A stretch of 64,000 nucleotides of DNA from Ohtaekwangia sp. (GTDB taxonomy: Bacteria; Bacteroidota; Bacteroidia; Cytophagales; Cyclobacteriaceae). The stretch spans positions 124,001-188,000 of the forward strand of contig JAJNPV010000046.1 of the NCBI GenBank assembly GCA_021155195.1, read 5' to 3'. The position numbers and the translations under genes are program-made. The notes beneath the pieces were generated by a model that saw nothing but the letters and a program-made list of their open reading frames with translations, did not search any database and was not told the origin of the DNA. Below are positions 52,428 through 60,331 of the stretch, piece after piece (the first letter of the stretch is position 1; each line of letters starts with the position of its first letter).

Positions 52428-54127
52428 ATTCAATCGACTGGATAATCTTATTTGTTACACTAGCGCTAATTGTAACATACGGAACGCTGAAGGGCAGAGG
52501 CAGCAAAAACATTGATGGATATCTGTTAGGTAATAAAAGTTTGCCCTGGTGGAATGTTTGTTTATCCATAATGGCTACCCAAGCCAGTGCCATTACATTT
52601 TTATCAACACCCGGTCAGGCATATGAAGACGGGATGCGTTTTCTACAATTTTATTTCGGCTTACCTCTTGCGATGGTCATTCTAAGTGTTACAGCCGTTC
52701 CTCTCTATCATAGACTGAAAGTTTACACCGCGTATGAGTATTTGGAAACACGCTTTGATTTAAAGACCCGATCGCTTGCGGCTTTTTTCTTTTTAATGCT
52801 GCGCGGATTGTCGGTGGGGATTACCATTTACGCCCCCTCGCTAATTCTCTCTACTATTTTAGATTGGAATATCAATCTCACCACAATTTTCATTGGATCG
52901 TTGGTGATGGTTTACACAGTAAGTGGCGGAACCAAAGCGGTGAGCATGACTCAAAAGTATCAACTCACCATTATTATGGTGGGTATGATCATTGCCGGAC
53001 TTACTGCGTTTTATAAACTCCCAAAAAACATTTCATTTTCAGAAGCGTTCCAATTGGCCGGAGTAATGGGTAAAATGAATTTAGTCGATCTTTCGTTTGA
53101 TTTGCGAGAACGATACAACATCTGGTCCGGTTTAATTGGTGGATTGTTTTTGTTCATGTCTTATTTTGGAACCGATCAATCGCAGGTGGGCAGGTATTTA
53201 GGTGGCAAGTCTGTTACAGAAAGTAGATTGGGTTTACTGTTTAATGGCTTATTAAAAGTGCCCATGCAATTCATCATCTTATACATAGGCATTCTTGTGT
53301 TTGTGTTTTATCAGTTTCATCAGGCGCCTGTTTTTCACAATCAATCGCTTAAGGACAAAGCAATGCAAACAGAATATGCCGGGACCATTACTGCATTGGA
53401 AGGTGAGTATGACAAAGTGTTTGCTGATAAACGAACTGAAGCCGAAAGTTTGGTTGATGCTATTCGTAAAGATGATCCGATTCTTATCGAGCAATCGAGG
53501 AAGTCCTTTGAAGCGATTCAGGGTTCCGAAAAAGCAATTCGATCAAAAGTGAAAGAACAGATTGCAACTGCCCTACCGGGATCGAACACACTTGACAAAG
53601 ATTATGTGTTCATCACGTTCGTGATGACTTATTTGCCTCATGGACTTATTGGTTTGCTGATGGCAGTTGTGTTTATGGCTGCCATGTCTTCTACCGCGTC
53701 TGAACTTAATGCGCTGGCTTCAACCACTACCGTAGATATTTACAAACGTTCCATTAAAAAAGATGGTGATGATTATCATTATGTCAAATCATCAAAATGG
53801 TTTACAGCAGGTTGGGCTATTTTTGGAATGTTATTCGCATCCATTGCCAATCAGGCGGAGAACTTGATTCAGTTTGTGAATATTGTAGGTTCTATTTTTT
53901 ATGGAACCATTCTGGGAATCTTCCTGTGCGCATTCTATCTCAAATACATTAAATCCAATGCAGTTTTTATAGCGGCCATTGTTGCCGAAGGGGTGATAAT
54001 TTATTGTTACTTTTTTACTAAAGTTGCTTTTCTTCTTTACAACATAATTGGATGTTTATTAGTGGTTGTGTTAGGCTTTATTATACAATACATAGAAAAT
54101 CAAGGCACAAAAAAAGCATCCCAGTAA
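52424..54127 (+). CDS. Sodium:solute symporter (SSS/SLC5 family)
   Basis: 567 residues, about 13 membrane helices. Start MNSIDWIILFVTLALIVTYGTLKGRG; GNKSLPWWNVCLSIMATQASAITFLSTPG is the family's TM1-2 region with the Na+-site-like stretch; YLGGKSVTESRLGLLFN and AVVFMAAMSSTASELNALASTTTVDIYKR (Na2-site Ser/Thr) follow. A long loop at about 305-385 is charged. It probably brings in a sugar or similar organic solute with Na+. Coupled by ATGA overlap to the 42-residue protein. The stop lies in the loop of the terminator. Confidence 0.92.
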   Translation: MNSIDWIILFVTLALIVTYGTLKGRGSKNIDGYLLGNKSLPWWNVCLSIMATQASAITFLSTPGQAYEDGMRFLQFYFGLPLAMVILSVTAVPLYHRLKVYTAYEYLETRFDLKTRSLAAFFFLMLRGLSVGITIYAPSLILSTILDWNINLTTIFIGSLVMVYTVSGGTKAVSMTQKYQLTIIMVGMIIAGLTAFYKLPKNISFSEAFQLAGVMGKMNLVDLSFDLRERYNIWSGLIGGLFLFMSYFGTDQSQVGRYLGGKSVTESRLGLLFNGLLKVPMQFIILYIGILVFVFYQFHQAPVFHNQSLKDKAMQTEYAGTITALEGEYDKVFADKRTEAESLVDAIRKDDPILIEQSRKSFEAIQGSEKAIRSKVKEQIATALPGSNTLDKDYVFITFVMTYLPHGLIGLLMAVVFMAAMSSTASELNALASTTTVDIYKRSIKKDGDDYHYVKSSKWFTAGWAIFGMLFASIANQAENLIQFVNIVGSIFYGTILGIFLCAFYLKYIKSNAVFIAAIVAEGVIIYCYFFTKVAFLLYNIIGCLLVVVLGFIIQYIENQGTKKASQ

Positions 54128-54140
54128 TGGGATGCTTTTA
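54112..54140. terminator. Bidirectional terminator with symporter stop codon in its loop
   Basis: A perfect 12-bp stem (AAAAGCATCCCA/TGGGATGCTTTT) with a 4-base loop. The symporter stop TAA (54125-54127) lies in the loop. T-run on the plus strand and A-run on the left allow termination of the convergent DUF2911 gene as well. Confidence 0.85.
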
Positions 54141-54158
54141 ATAATTTTTTGAGAATTG

Positions 54159-55007
54159 TTACTTCAATGACTTCTGAAGGTCTTCATTCATTATTTGATA
54201 ATCGCGATTGTTGGCGGCTTTGGCAGCTTCCCATGAAGCCTTAGAAGTTGCTAGTGCACCGGCTTTATCACCAAGCCCTTTTTGAATTCTTGCTTTTTGA
54301 TACATAATCCAGAAAGCAGTTGGATTAGATTCAGCCGCTATGTTCACCCACTCAAGGGCTTTCTTCAAATCTTTACCATTCTCTAAATAGTATACTGCTG
54401 CGTTAAAATAGTTGTTTGGATTTACTTTAGTAGATGCCTCAATCGACTTCATAACTTTTGCATCATAATCTACAGCAATCGTAAACTTCACCGAAGTATT
54501 TTCCCAGGCAATTTGAACTTTGGCAGTCTTGCTATCAGCAGCAATATCACCGATGTTGATTGTCAGGGTCTCAACTTTCTCAGTCAATTTCTCAGACTTC
54601 ACTTTAAAGTTTGCCGCTTCTTTTGTTTTATCATAGTCTCCTGTGTTGCCACCTATTGCAATGTCCTTATATAAGGAAACAGTCCACTCGGTTGCTCCAG
54701 GCCAGCTAAAGATTAGATATTCACCTTTTGGAACTGAAGTTCCTTCCACTTTTACATCATCACTAAAAGTAATTTTTGTTCCGCTATTTGCACCTGTTCT
54801 CCAGATTGCTCCATAAGGAAGCAGAACTGCACCTTCTCCAAAAATCTTTCTTCCTTTTGCACTTGGACGTGAGTAATCAATTTTAACATCTGTTAAGCCT
54901 ACAACGGTTGATACCGAAGCAGCCGGGCTTGGTTGTGGTGTTTGAACCTGAGCATTGGCCACCAGACCAATTGCAAGCATAGCAATAATTAATAGTGTGT
55001 TCTTCAT
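54159..55007 (-). CDS. DUF2911 exported protein with TPR-like C-terminus
   Basis: 282 residues. Signal peptide (KNTLLIIAMLAIGLVANAQ), then DUF2911: SPAASVSTVVGLTDVKIDYSRPSAKGRKIFG, LLPYGAIWRTGANSGTKITF, PKGEYLIFSWPG. The last ~90 residues are TPR-like (AAVYYLENGKDLKKALEWVNIAAESNP, AGALATSKASWEAAKAANN). Function unknown; widespread in Bacteroidota. Promoter at 55031-55061. Confidence 0.88.
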   Translation of the reverse strand: MKNTLLIIAMLAIGLVANAQVQTPQPSPAASVSTVVGLTDVKIDYSRPSAKGRKIFGEGAVLLPYGAIWRTGANSGTKITFSDDVKVEGTSVPKGEYLIFSWPGATEWTVSLYKDIAIGGNTGDYDKTKEAANFKVKSEKLTEKVETLTINIGDIAADSKTAKVQIAWENTSVKFTIAVDYDAKVMKSIEASTKVNPNNYFNAAVYYLENGKDLKKALEWVNIAAESNPTAFWIMYQKARIQKGLGDKAGALATSKASWEAAKAANNRDYQIMNEDLQKSLK

Positions 55008-55030
55008 AGTTGTGTTTTAATTTTAGACGC

Positions 55031-55061
55031 CAAAAATAGAACCATTTTACCCGCTAAGCAA
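55031..55061 (-). promoter_or_regulatory. Promoter of DUF2911 gene: TTG (55059-55061), 20 bp, TATTTTTG (55031-55038)
   Basis: Both elements match the Bacteroidota pattern on the minus strand with 20-base spacing. The start codon lies 23 bases downstream. One of the clearest promoters in the window. Confidence 0.6.
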
Positions 55062-55086
55062 CCTTAAAAGCGAACAGACCTAAACC

Positions 55087-55674
55087 ATGATCGTCTCAAA
55101 ATCTTTCTTTCAGAGAAAAAATGTAGTTCAGATCGCGAAAGAACTACTTGGCAAAACCATTGCAACAGAAATCTATGGTCAGGTTACCAGTGGTATCATT
55201 GTTGAGACTGAGGCTTATTCTTTTCGGGAACGTGGCTGCCATGCCTACCAAAATAGAATGACTGAGCGCAATCGGGTAATGTTTGAAGAGGGTGGAGTGG
55301 CTTATGTGTATTTATGCTATGGCATACACAATCTATTTAACATCGTTACAAATAAAAGTGACAAAGCAGAGGCGGTGCTTATCCGTTCGCTTCAACCTGT
55401 TCAAGGTGAAGACTTGATGTTGGAACGGATGCGAACCACTTCGTTAAAACGAATAACATCAGGCCCCGGTAAACTAACGAAGGCATTGGGTATTGACAGA
55501 ACACATAACGGAAAAGATCTGATGACTTCCGATCTTTGGATTGAAGAAGGAATACGAGTGGCAAAGAAAGATATCGTAGCAGTTACCCGAATTGGCATTG
55601 ATTATGCAGGTGAAGATGCAAAATTGCCCTGGCGATTTTATTTGAACGACAATGCTTGGGTTAGTAAACACTAA
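55087..55674 (+). CDS. 3-methyladenine DNA glycosylase (AAG/MPG family)
   Basis: 195 residues. AAG-fold motifs: AKELLGKTIATEIYGQVTSGIIVETEAYS (catalytic Glu in VETEAY), CHAYQNRMTERNRVMFEEGGVAYVYLCYGIHNLFNIVTN, AVLIRSLQPVQG and SGPGKLTKALGI. It removes alkylated or deaminated purines from DNA. Monocistronic, divergent from DUF2911. Confidence 0.93.
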   Translation: MIVSKSFFQRKNVVQIAKELLGKTIATEIYGQVTSGIIVETEAYSFRERGCHAYQNRMTERNRVMFEEGGVAYVYLCYGIHNLFNIVTNKSDKAEAVLIRSLQPVQGEDLMLERMRTTSLKRITSGPGKLTKALGIDRTHNGKDLMTSDLWIEEGIRVAKKDIVAVTRIGIDYAGEDAKLPWRFYLNDNAWVSKH

Positions 55675-55769
55675 TGCATGTTGGGGATTCATAAATGTAA
55701 TCAGTGAATCTATGGCTTTAATTCTAAATGGTTTCATTTTATTTGTAATCTTGAAGTTGATTTGAACAC

Positions 55770-57311
55770 ATGAAGTATCTCTTAATTTTCTCTCTTGTAG
55801 TTTCCTTTTCTGCTTTATCACAAAGTGCGGATCCACTGGCACTCATTAATTCTTCTTACGATGAGCAAAATCCGGTCATCAGTCCCGATGGAAAAACGCT
55901 TTATTTTACCATAGCCAATCACCCCGACAATATTGGGGGCAAAAAAGATCCCGGTGATATCTGGATTGCTTTATGGATGGGTACGGGTTGGTCGGCCCCG
56001 GTGCATGCAGGGTCAGTATTAAATAATCGCGGTTATAACGGGGTGGCAGGCTTAAGTTACGATGGCTCGGAATTATATCTATTAAGTCATTACGCAAAAG
56101 GAAATGAGAACATAACAACACAAGGGATTTCAGTTTCGCAGAATACGGGCACAGGTTGGAGTACTCCCCAGAATATTTCAATTCCTTACTTCCTGAATCG
56201 ATCGTCCACATTGAGTGGACAATGGTTGCCTGATCTTTTTGTGTTCTCAGCTGAATCCTACAACACCATTGGTGCCGAAGACATTTACATCACCAGGAAG
56301 ACCGGAAACAGTTGGAGCGAACCCATTAACCTGGGTAGTACAATCAACACGGTTTTTCAGGAAACTAGTCCTACACTTAGCGCTGATGGTAAAAAACTTT
56401 ATTTCGCTTCTAATGGCAGACGAGGTGGATTTGGCAGTTTCGATATTTATGTTTCTGATCGACTGGATGAGAGTTGGAAAAATTGGTCAACCCCTGTAAA
56501 TCTGGGTACTCAAATTAATTCAGAAGGACGAGAGCTATTCTTTCGTGGCAGTGATGCACAAAAAATGGCACTATACACAACTACCCAAAACAGTGATGGT
56601 TATGGTGACATCAAGCTATTTAAAGACAGCTTGCAGGCAATTCTTAAAGTGGATACAATTGTTCGCATCGTTGAAGCAAAGCGCGACAGCATAAAGGTGC
56701 CTGACAAAAAAGTGAAAATTGTCGGATGCATTACCAATTCAAAAACAGGAGAGCCTATTATTGCTAAAGTGACTTTTAAGACTGACTCCCTATATGTTGC
56801 TACCAGTGGGGCAGATGGTAATTATGTGTTGATTGTTCCTTCCACAAAAATCTATTCCATTGAAGTGGAAGCAAAACGTTTTGTAAACGTATCTGAAAAA
56901 TTGGATATCCATACCTTCGAGATGCAAACACTTGAAATGAACTTCAGACTTCAGCCCATTGAAGTAGGTGCCGTGGTTAATTTAAAAAGTGTGCTGTTTG
57001 AATTAGGTAAAACCGACTTGTTGGAAGAGTCATTTAGTGAATTGAATGTTGTTGTTGATTTTCTAAATTCAAATTCTTCAGTAGTCATTGCACTGGAAGG
57101 ACATACGGATAACCGAGGCGACATGAAAAAGAATCTGGAGCTTTCACAACAACGGGTAGATAAAATTAAATCATACCTGATTTCAAAAGGAATTAGCCAG
57201 CGCAGAATAAAAGGAAAAGGGTATGGTGGTTCGCGACCTATTGCAACAAATGACTCGGAGGAAGCCCGAAGATTGAATAGAAGAGTGGAGTTTCGTATTT
57301 TGAAGAATTGA
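55770..57311 (+). CDS. Exported PD40 propeller + OmpA protein
   Basis: 513 residues. Signal peptide MKYLLIFSLVVSFSALSQ. About 30-285 forms PD40/WD40-like blades (NPVISPDGKTLYFTIANHP, SPTLSADGKKLYFASNGRRGGFG). About 320-395 is a carboxypeptidase-regulatory-like beta domain (VKIVGCITNSKTGEPIIAKVTF). About 400-513 is an OmpA peptidoglycan-binding domain (LEGHTDNRGDMKKNLELSQQRVDKIKSYL). Like the PorE-like protein at 38656 but without TPRs and without a lipobox. Likely an outer-membrane/peptidoglycan-linked scaffold. Confidence 0.85.
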   Translation: MKYLLIFSLVVSFSALSQSADPLALINSSYDEQNPVISPDGKTLYFTIANHPDNIGGKKDPGDIWIALWMGTGWSAPVHAGSVLNNRGYNGVAGLSYDGSELYLLSHYAKGNENITTQGISVSQNTGTGWSTPQNISIPYFLNRSSTLSGQWLPDLFVFSAESYNTIGAEDIYITRKTGNSWSEPINLGSTINTVFQETSPTLSADGKKLYFASNGRRGGFGSFDIYVSDRLDESWKNWSTPVNLGTQINSEGRELFFRGSDAQKMALYTTTQNSDGYGDIKLFKDSLQAILKVDTIVRIVEAKRDSIKVPDKKVKIVGCITNSKTGEPIIAKVTFKTDSLYVATSGADGNYVLIVPSTKIYSIEVEAKRFVNVSEKLDIHTFEMQTLEMNFRLQPIEVGAVVNLKSVLFELGKTDLLEESFSELNVVVDFLNSNSSVVIALEGHTDNRGDMKKNLELSQQRVDKIKSYLISKGISQRRIKGKGYGGSRPIATNDSEEARRLNRRVEFRILKN

Positions 57312-57376
57312 TCATTTTACGGAATACATCAACCACATAGAAAGTTAGAAAAGTTAAGCTTGGCAGCTATATTTTA

Positions 57377-57510
57377 TTTTTCTCAGTGTCTTAAGTGGTG
57401 AGAAGATTTGATAGGACTTAAGAAAAATAACCACTGAGTTGCACACAGTGAAACCCCAAAACAACGACAAAGGCCTTTGATTACTTTGCGCTTTTTGCGT
57501 CTTTGCGGTT
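57377..57510. repeat. Intergenic repeat-like stretch with CTTTGCG units
   Basis: The 220-base gap 57312-57531 has no ORF. It contains CTCAGTGTCTTAAGTGGTG and ACCACTGAGTTGCACACAGTG (57382-57450), partly inverted copies, and CTTTGCG-CTTTTTGCGT-CTTTGCGG (57484-57508) with unit spacing 8-9 bases. Such AT/GC-mixed intergenic runs are known as dispersed repeats in many environmental genomes. Only one copy is in the window. Confidence 0.5.
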
Positions 57511-57531
57511 CAAGAAGAATTTAATACCAAG

Positions 57532-58320
57532 ATGAGTTTAAATAAAAAAATACTTATTGTACTCACATTAGTTCTGCAAGGGTGCACTAACTCCAAAGAA
57601 CAAAAAGAAGAATGGGTAAGTATCTTTAATGGTAAAGACATAAATGATTGGGTGGTTAAAATTCATCATCATGAAGTGGAAGAGAATTTCGGAAACACCT
57701 TTCGCGTGGAAGATGGTATTTTGAAAGTTCGATACGATCAGTATGAAGATTTCAATGATCAGTTTGGTCATTTGTATTACAAGAATCCACTATCTCACTT
57801 TCGATTGAAATTTGAATATCGTTTTGTAGGTGAACTCCAAAAAGGAGCACCTGATTTTACGTTGCTCAATAGTGGAGTGATGTTTCATTCACAAGATCCA
57901 CACAGTATGCCCAAAGAACAAAATTGGCCCATCTCTGTAGAAATGCAATTGCTGGCTGGCTTAGGCGATGGTAAACCGCGGCCTACAGGTAATATGTGTT
58001 CCCCGGGAACTGAAATATATTATCAAGGTAAATTGTACGATGGCCATTGTTTAAACTCCACCTCACAAACCTATGATGCCGATCAGTGGGTGAGTGTTGA
58101 ATTAATTGTGTTTGGCGATTCACTGATAACTCATGTAATCAATGGTGATACCGTACTTCAGTATACTAAACCCTCCATGGGTGGTGGAGTAGTGAATGGA
58201 TATGATAGCGCGCGCTGGCAGCCGGGCAAGCCTCTGACAGCCGGATTTATTGCTTTGCAAAGTGAAGGACAACCGATTGATTTCAGGAATATTCAGTTGC
58301 TCAATTTAAAAAGGAAATAG
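57532..58320 (+). CDS. DUF1080 (3-keto-disaccharide hydrolase-like) lipoprotein
   Basis: 262 residues. Lipobox LVLQGC (Cys18). DUF1080/3-keto-disaccharide hydrolase fold: EEWVSIFNGKDINDWVVKIHHHEVEENFG, FRVEDGILKVRYDQY, SGVMFHSQDPHSMPKEQNWPISVEMQLL, WVSVELIVFGDSLITHVINGDTVLQY and GFIALQSEGQPIDFRNIQL. Known members open 3-keto-glycosides in the periplasm or have LamG-like binding roles. A neighbouring 3-dehydrogenase is not seen. Confidence 0.88.
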   Translation: MSLNKKILIVLTLVLQGCTNSKEQKEEWVSIFNGKDINDWVVKIHHHEVEENFGNTFRVEDGILKVRYDQYEDFNDQFGHLYYKNPLSHFRLKFEYRFVGELQKGAPDFTLLNSGVMFHSQDPHSMPKEQNWPISVEMQLLAGLGDGKPRPTGNMCSPGTEIYYQGKLYDGHCLNSTSQTYDADQWVSVELIVFGDSLITHVINGDTVLQYTKPSMGGGVVNGYDSARWQPGKPLTAGFIALQSEGQPIDFRNIQLLNLKRK

Positions 58321-58421
58321 TTTCTTTCGATTGCCTTACGGAATTATGACCATTCACATAATTCTAAAAACTCTTTACTTTTTAATACTCTAATTTTAGA
58401 GAACCATCCAAACCTAAAAAT

Positions 58422-59735
58422 ATGAAGCGACTAATTTATTTATTCTCAATTGCATTGTTGACTTTATCTGCCTGTGGTCCAAAAGAAAACACCGAGCTGA
58501 CAGAGGCCGAGCTTATCGAAAAAGCGAAAGGCATTCATGACCGTGTGATTACGTTAGACACACATGATGATATCAACACAACCAACTTTACCACTGAAAC
58601 CAATTATACGCAAAGACTATCTTCACAGGTAAACCTTCCTAAAATGATTGAAGGCGGACTTGACGTTGCATGGTTTATTGTTTACACCGGTCAGGGTGAA
58701 TTAACAGAAGAAGGGTACAAAAAAGCATATGAAAATGCAGATGATAAGTTTAAAGCCATCCACAGGCTATGTGAAGAGATTGCTCCTGATAAAATAGAAC
58801 TGGCACTTACATCGGCAGATGTTCGAAGAATAGCCGCAACCGGAAAGAAAGTAGCGATGATAGGTGTGGAGAATGCATATCCTATTGGAACTGATATTAA
58901 CCGGGTAAAAGAGTTTCATGACCGTGGTGCGCGCTACATGTCCCTGGCACATAATGGCCACAGCCAGTTGAGTGATTCAAATACAGGGGAACGCGATAGT
59001 GTTTGGTTGCATAATGGACTCAGTGACTTAGGTCGTCAGGCCATTGCCGAGATGAATAAATGGGGAATTATGGTTGATCTTTCTCACCCATCAAAAGCAG
59101 CAAATATGGAAGCAATGCGACTATCTAAAGCCCCAGTCATCGCTTCTCATTCATCGGCACGTGCGCTTAATGATGTGAGTAGAAATCTGGATGATGAGCA
59201 ATTGATGATGCTAAAGGAAAATGGTGGAGTTGTTCAAACAGTGGCTTTTAAAAGTTATGTAAACACAGAAAAGAATAAAGCCAATAGCGAGAAGGTAGAT
59301 TCTGTGCTTGCTGAAGTTGCTAAGGCCGAAGGTTTTGAAATTGTTCCGCGTTCCTCCATGCGCGAAATGAGTGACGAAGCGCGTGAGAAATACATTGCAG
59401 GTTACATGGCAATCAGGGATAAGGCTAAGACGCGGATTGAGCAAGAAGTAAATCCGGTGGCACCTCCTGTTAATGTTGCAGACTTTGTTGATCACATAGA
59501 TTACTTAGTGGAGAAAATAGGATTGGAGCATGTGGGTATTAGCTCAGACTTTGATGGTGGTGGCGGTGTTGATGGCTGGAATGATGCCTCTGAAACCTTT
59601 AATGTTACCTTAGAACTTGTAAAGCGTGGCTACACTGAAGAGCAAATTGCAGCGCTGTGGAGTGGTAACTTACTTCGTGTGTTGGATGAAGTTCAAGAGA
59701 TCGCAAAGAAGATTCAGGCTGGGGAAATTCTTTAA
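58422..59735 (+). CDS. Membrane dipeptidase (peptidase M19) lipoprotein
   Basis: 437 residues. Lipobox LSAC (Cys18). Zinc-site residues of the renal-dipeptidase fold: His48-Asp-Asp50 (LDTHDD), Glu150 (GVENAYPIG), His222 (VDLSHPS), His243 (IASHSSARAL) and a late Asp in GISSDFDGGGGVDGW. Cleaves dipeptides, often with D-residues, or beta-lactams. Followed by a terminator with two hairpins. Confidence 0.92.
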   Translation: MKRLIYLFSIALLTLSACGPKENTELTEAELIEKAKGIHDRVITLDTHDDINTTNFTTETNYTQRLSSQVNLPKMIEGGLDVAWFIVYTGQGELTEEGYKKAYENADDKFKAIHRLCEEIAPDKIELALTSADVRRIAATGKKVAMIGVENAYPIGTDINRVKEFHDRGARYMSLAHNGHSQLSDSNTGERDSVWLHNGLSDLGRQAIAEMNKWGIMVDLSHPSKAANMEAMRLSKAPVIASHSSARALNDVSRNLDDEQLMMLKENGGVVQTVAFKSYVNTEKNKANSEKVDSVLAEVAKAEGFEIVPRSSMREMSDEAREKYIAGYMAIRDKAKTRIEQEVNPVAPPVNVADFVDHIDYLVEKIGLEHVGISSDFDGGGGVDGWNDASETFNVTLELVKRGYTEEQIAALWSGNLLRVLDEVQEIAKKIQAGEIL

Positions 59736-59741
59736 TACTGC

Positions 59742-59813
59742 AATCGTCAAGACCGATTTTGAGCGGTCTTGACGATTAGAACGGTCAGGTCTCTTTGGAC
59801 TTGATCGTTTTTT
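59742..59813 (+). terminator. Twin-hairpin terminator after dipeptidase gene
   Basis: Hairpin 1: perfect 14-bp stem (59742-59755 with 59764-59777), 8-base loop. Hairpin 2: 12-bp stem with two G-U pairs (59780-59791, AACGGTCAGGTC, and 59798-59809, GACTTGATCGTT), followed by a T-run. The four arms are related in sequence, so alternative pairings exist. Hairpin 2 plus T-run is the likely terminator; on the minus strand no T-run follows. Confidence 0.75.
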
Positions 59814-59825
59814 TGTTAGTCGTTA

Positions 59826-60275
59826 TTAATATTCTAAATTTTCTTTCATTCTGTAGGACTTAGATGCTTCTTGCAAATCATCCTTAAAAGCATCATCGAA
59901 ACTAAAGTTCTGCAATCTCCATTGACCATTTGGATTATATAAAAGAAAAGAAAATCTTATTGGCTGTCGATCATATTTTACTAAATAAGTATAGAAAATA
60001 AGTTTTTCACCTACTGTTTTGGTAGTTAATAATTCATAACCATAATATTCTCCCATTGATTTTACAACTGTTGAATTGATTTTGAATTTAACATTCTCGA
60101 TCTGATCCTTCGAGTCATTCATCCACTTATTAGTTCCGAAGAGAAAGTCTAATGCTACATCACTATTTTTATCCCTATATAATTTAAAGAATTCATTAAT
60201 TATTTTCTGTGGTTCATCTTGTGCTAATAAGTCTAGTGAGCAGAAGAGCAGTACAATTATTACTAAATTTTTCAT
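59826..60275 (-). CDS. Hypothetical exported protein (149 aa), NTF2-like layout
   Basis: Signal peptide (KNLVIIVLLFCSLDLLAQ). After it, IINEFFKLYRDKNSDVALDFLFG, KFKINSTVVKSMGEYYGYELLTTKTV, EKLIFYTYLVKYDRQPIRFSFLLYNPNGQWRLQNFSFD give a helix plus long curved strands, typical of an NTF2-like fold. No family assigned with confidence. Convergent with the dipeptidase gene. Confidence 0.6.
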   Translation of the reverse strand: MKNLVIIVLLFCSLDLLAQDEPQKIINEFFKLYRDKNSDVALDFLFGTNKWMNDSKDQIENVKFKINSTVVKSMGEYYGYELLTTKTVGEKLIFYTYLVKYDRQPIRFSFLLYNPNGQWRLQNFSFDDAFKDDLQEASKSYRMKENLEY

Positions 60276-60331
60276 ATAGTTGATTTAGAGTTTTAGATTT
60301 TTTTGTAAAATCTTATAATATTAAACCTTTA

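Noticed and set aside
57484..57510. CTTTGCG units as a CRISPR or tandem array
   Set aside because: Units are 7 bases with no spacers; only three copies.
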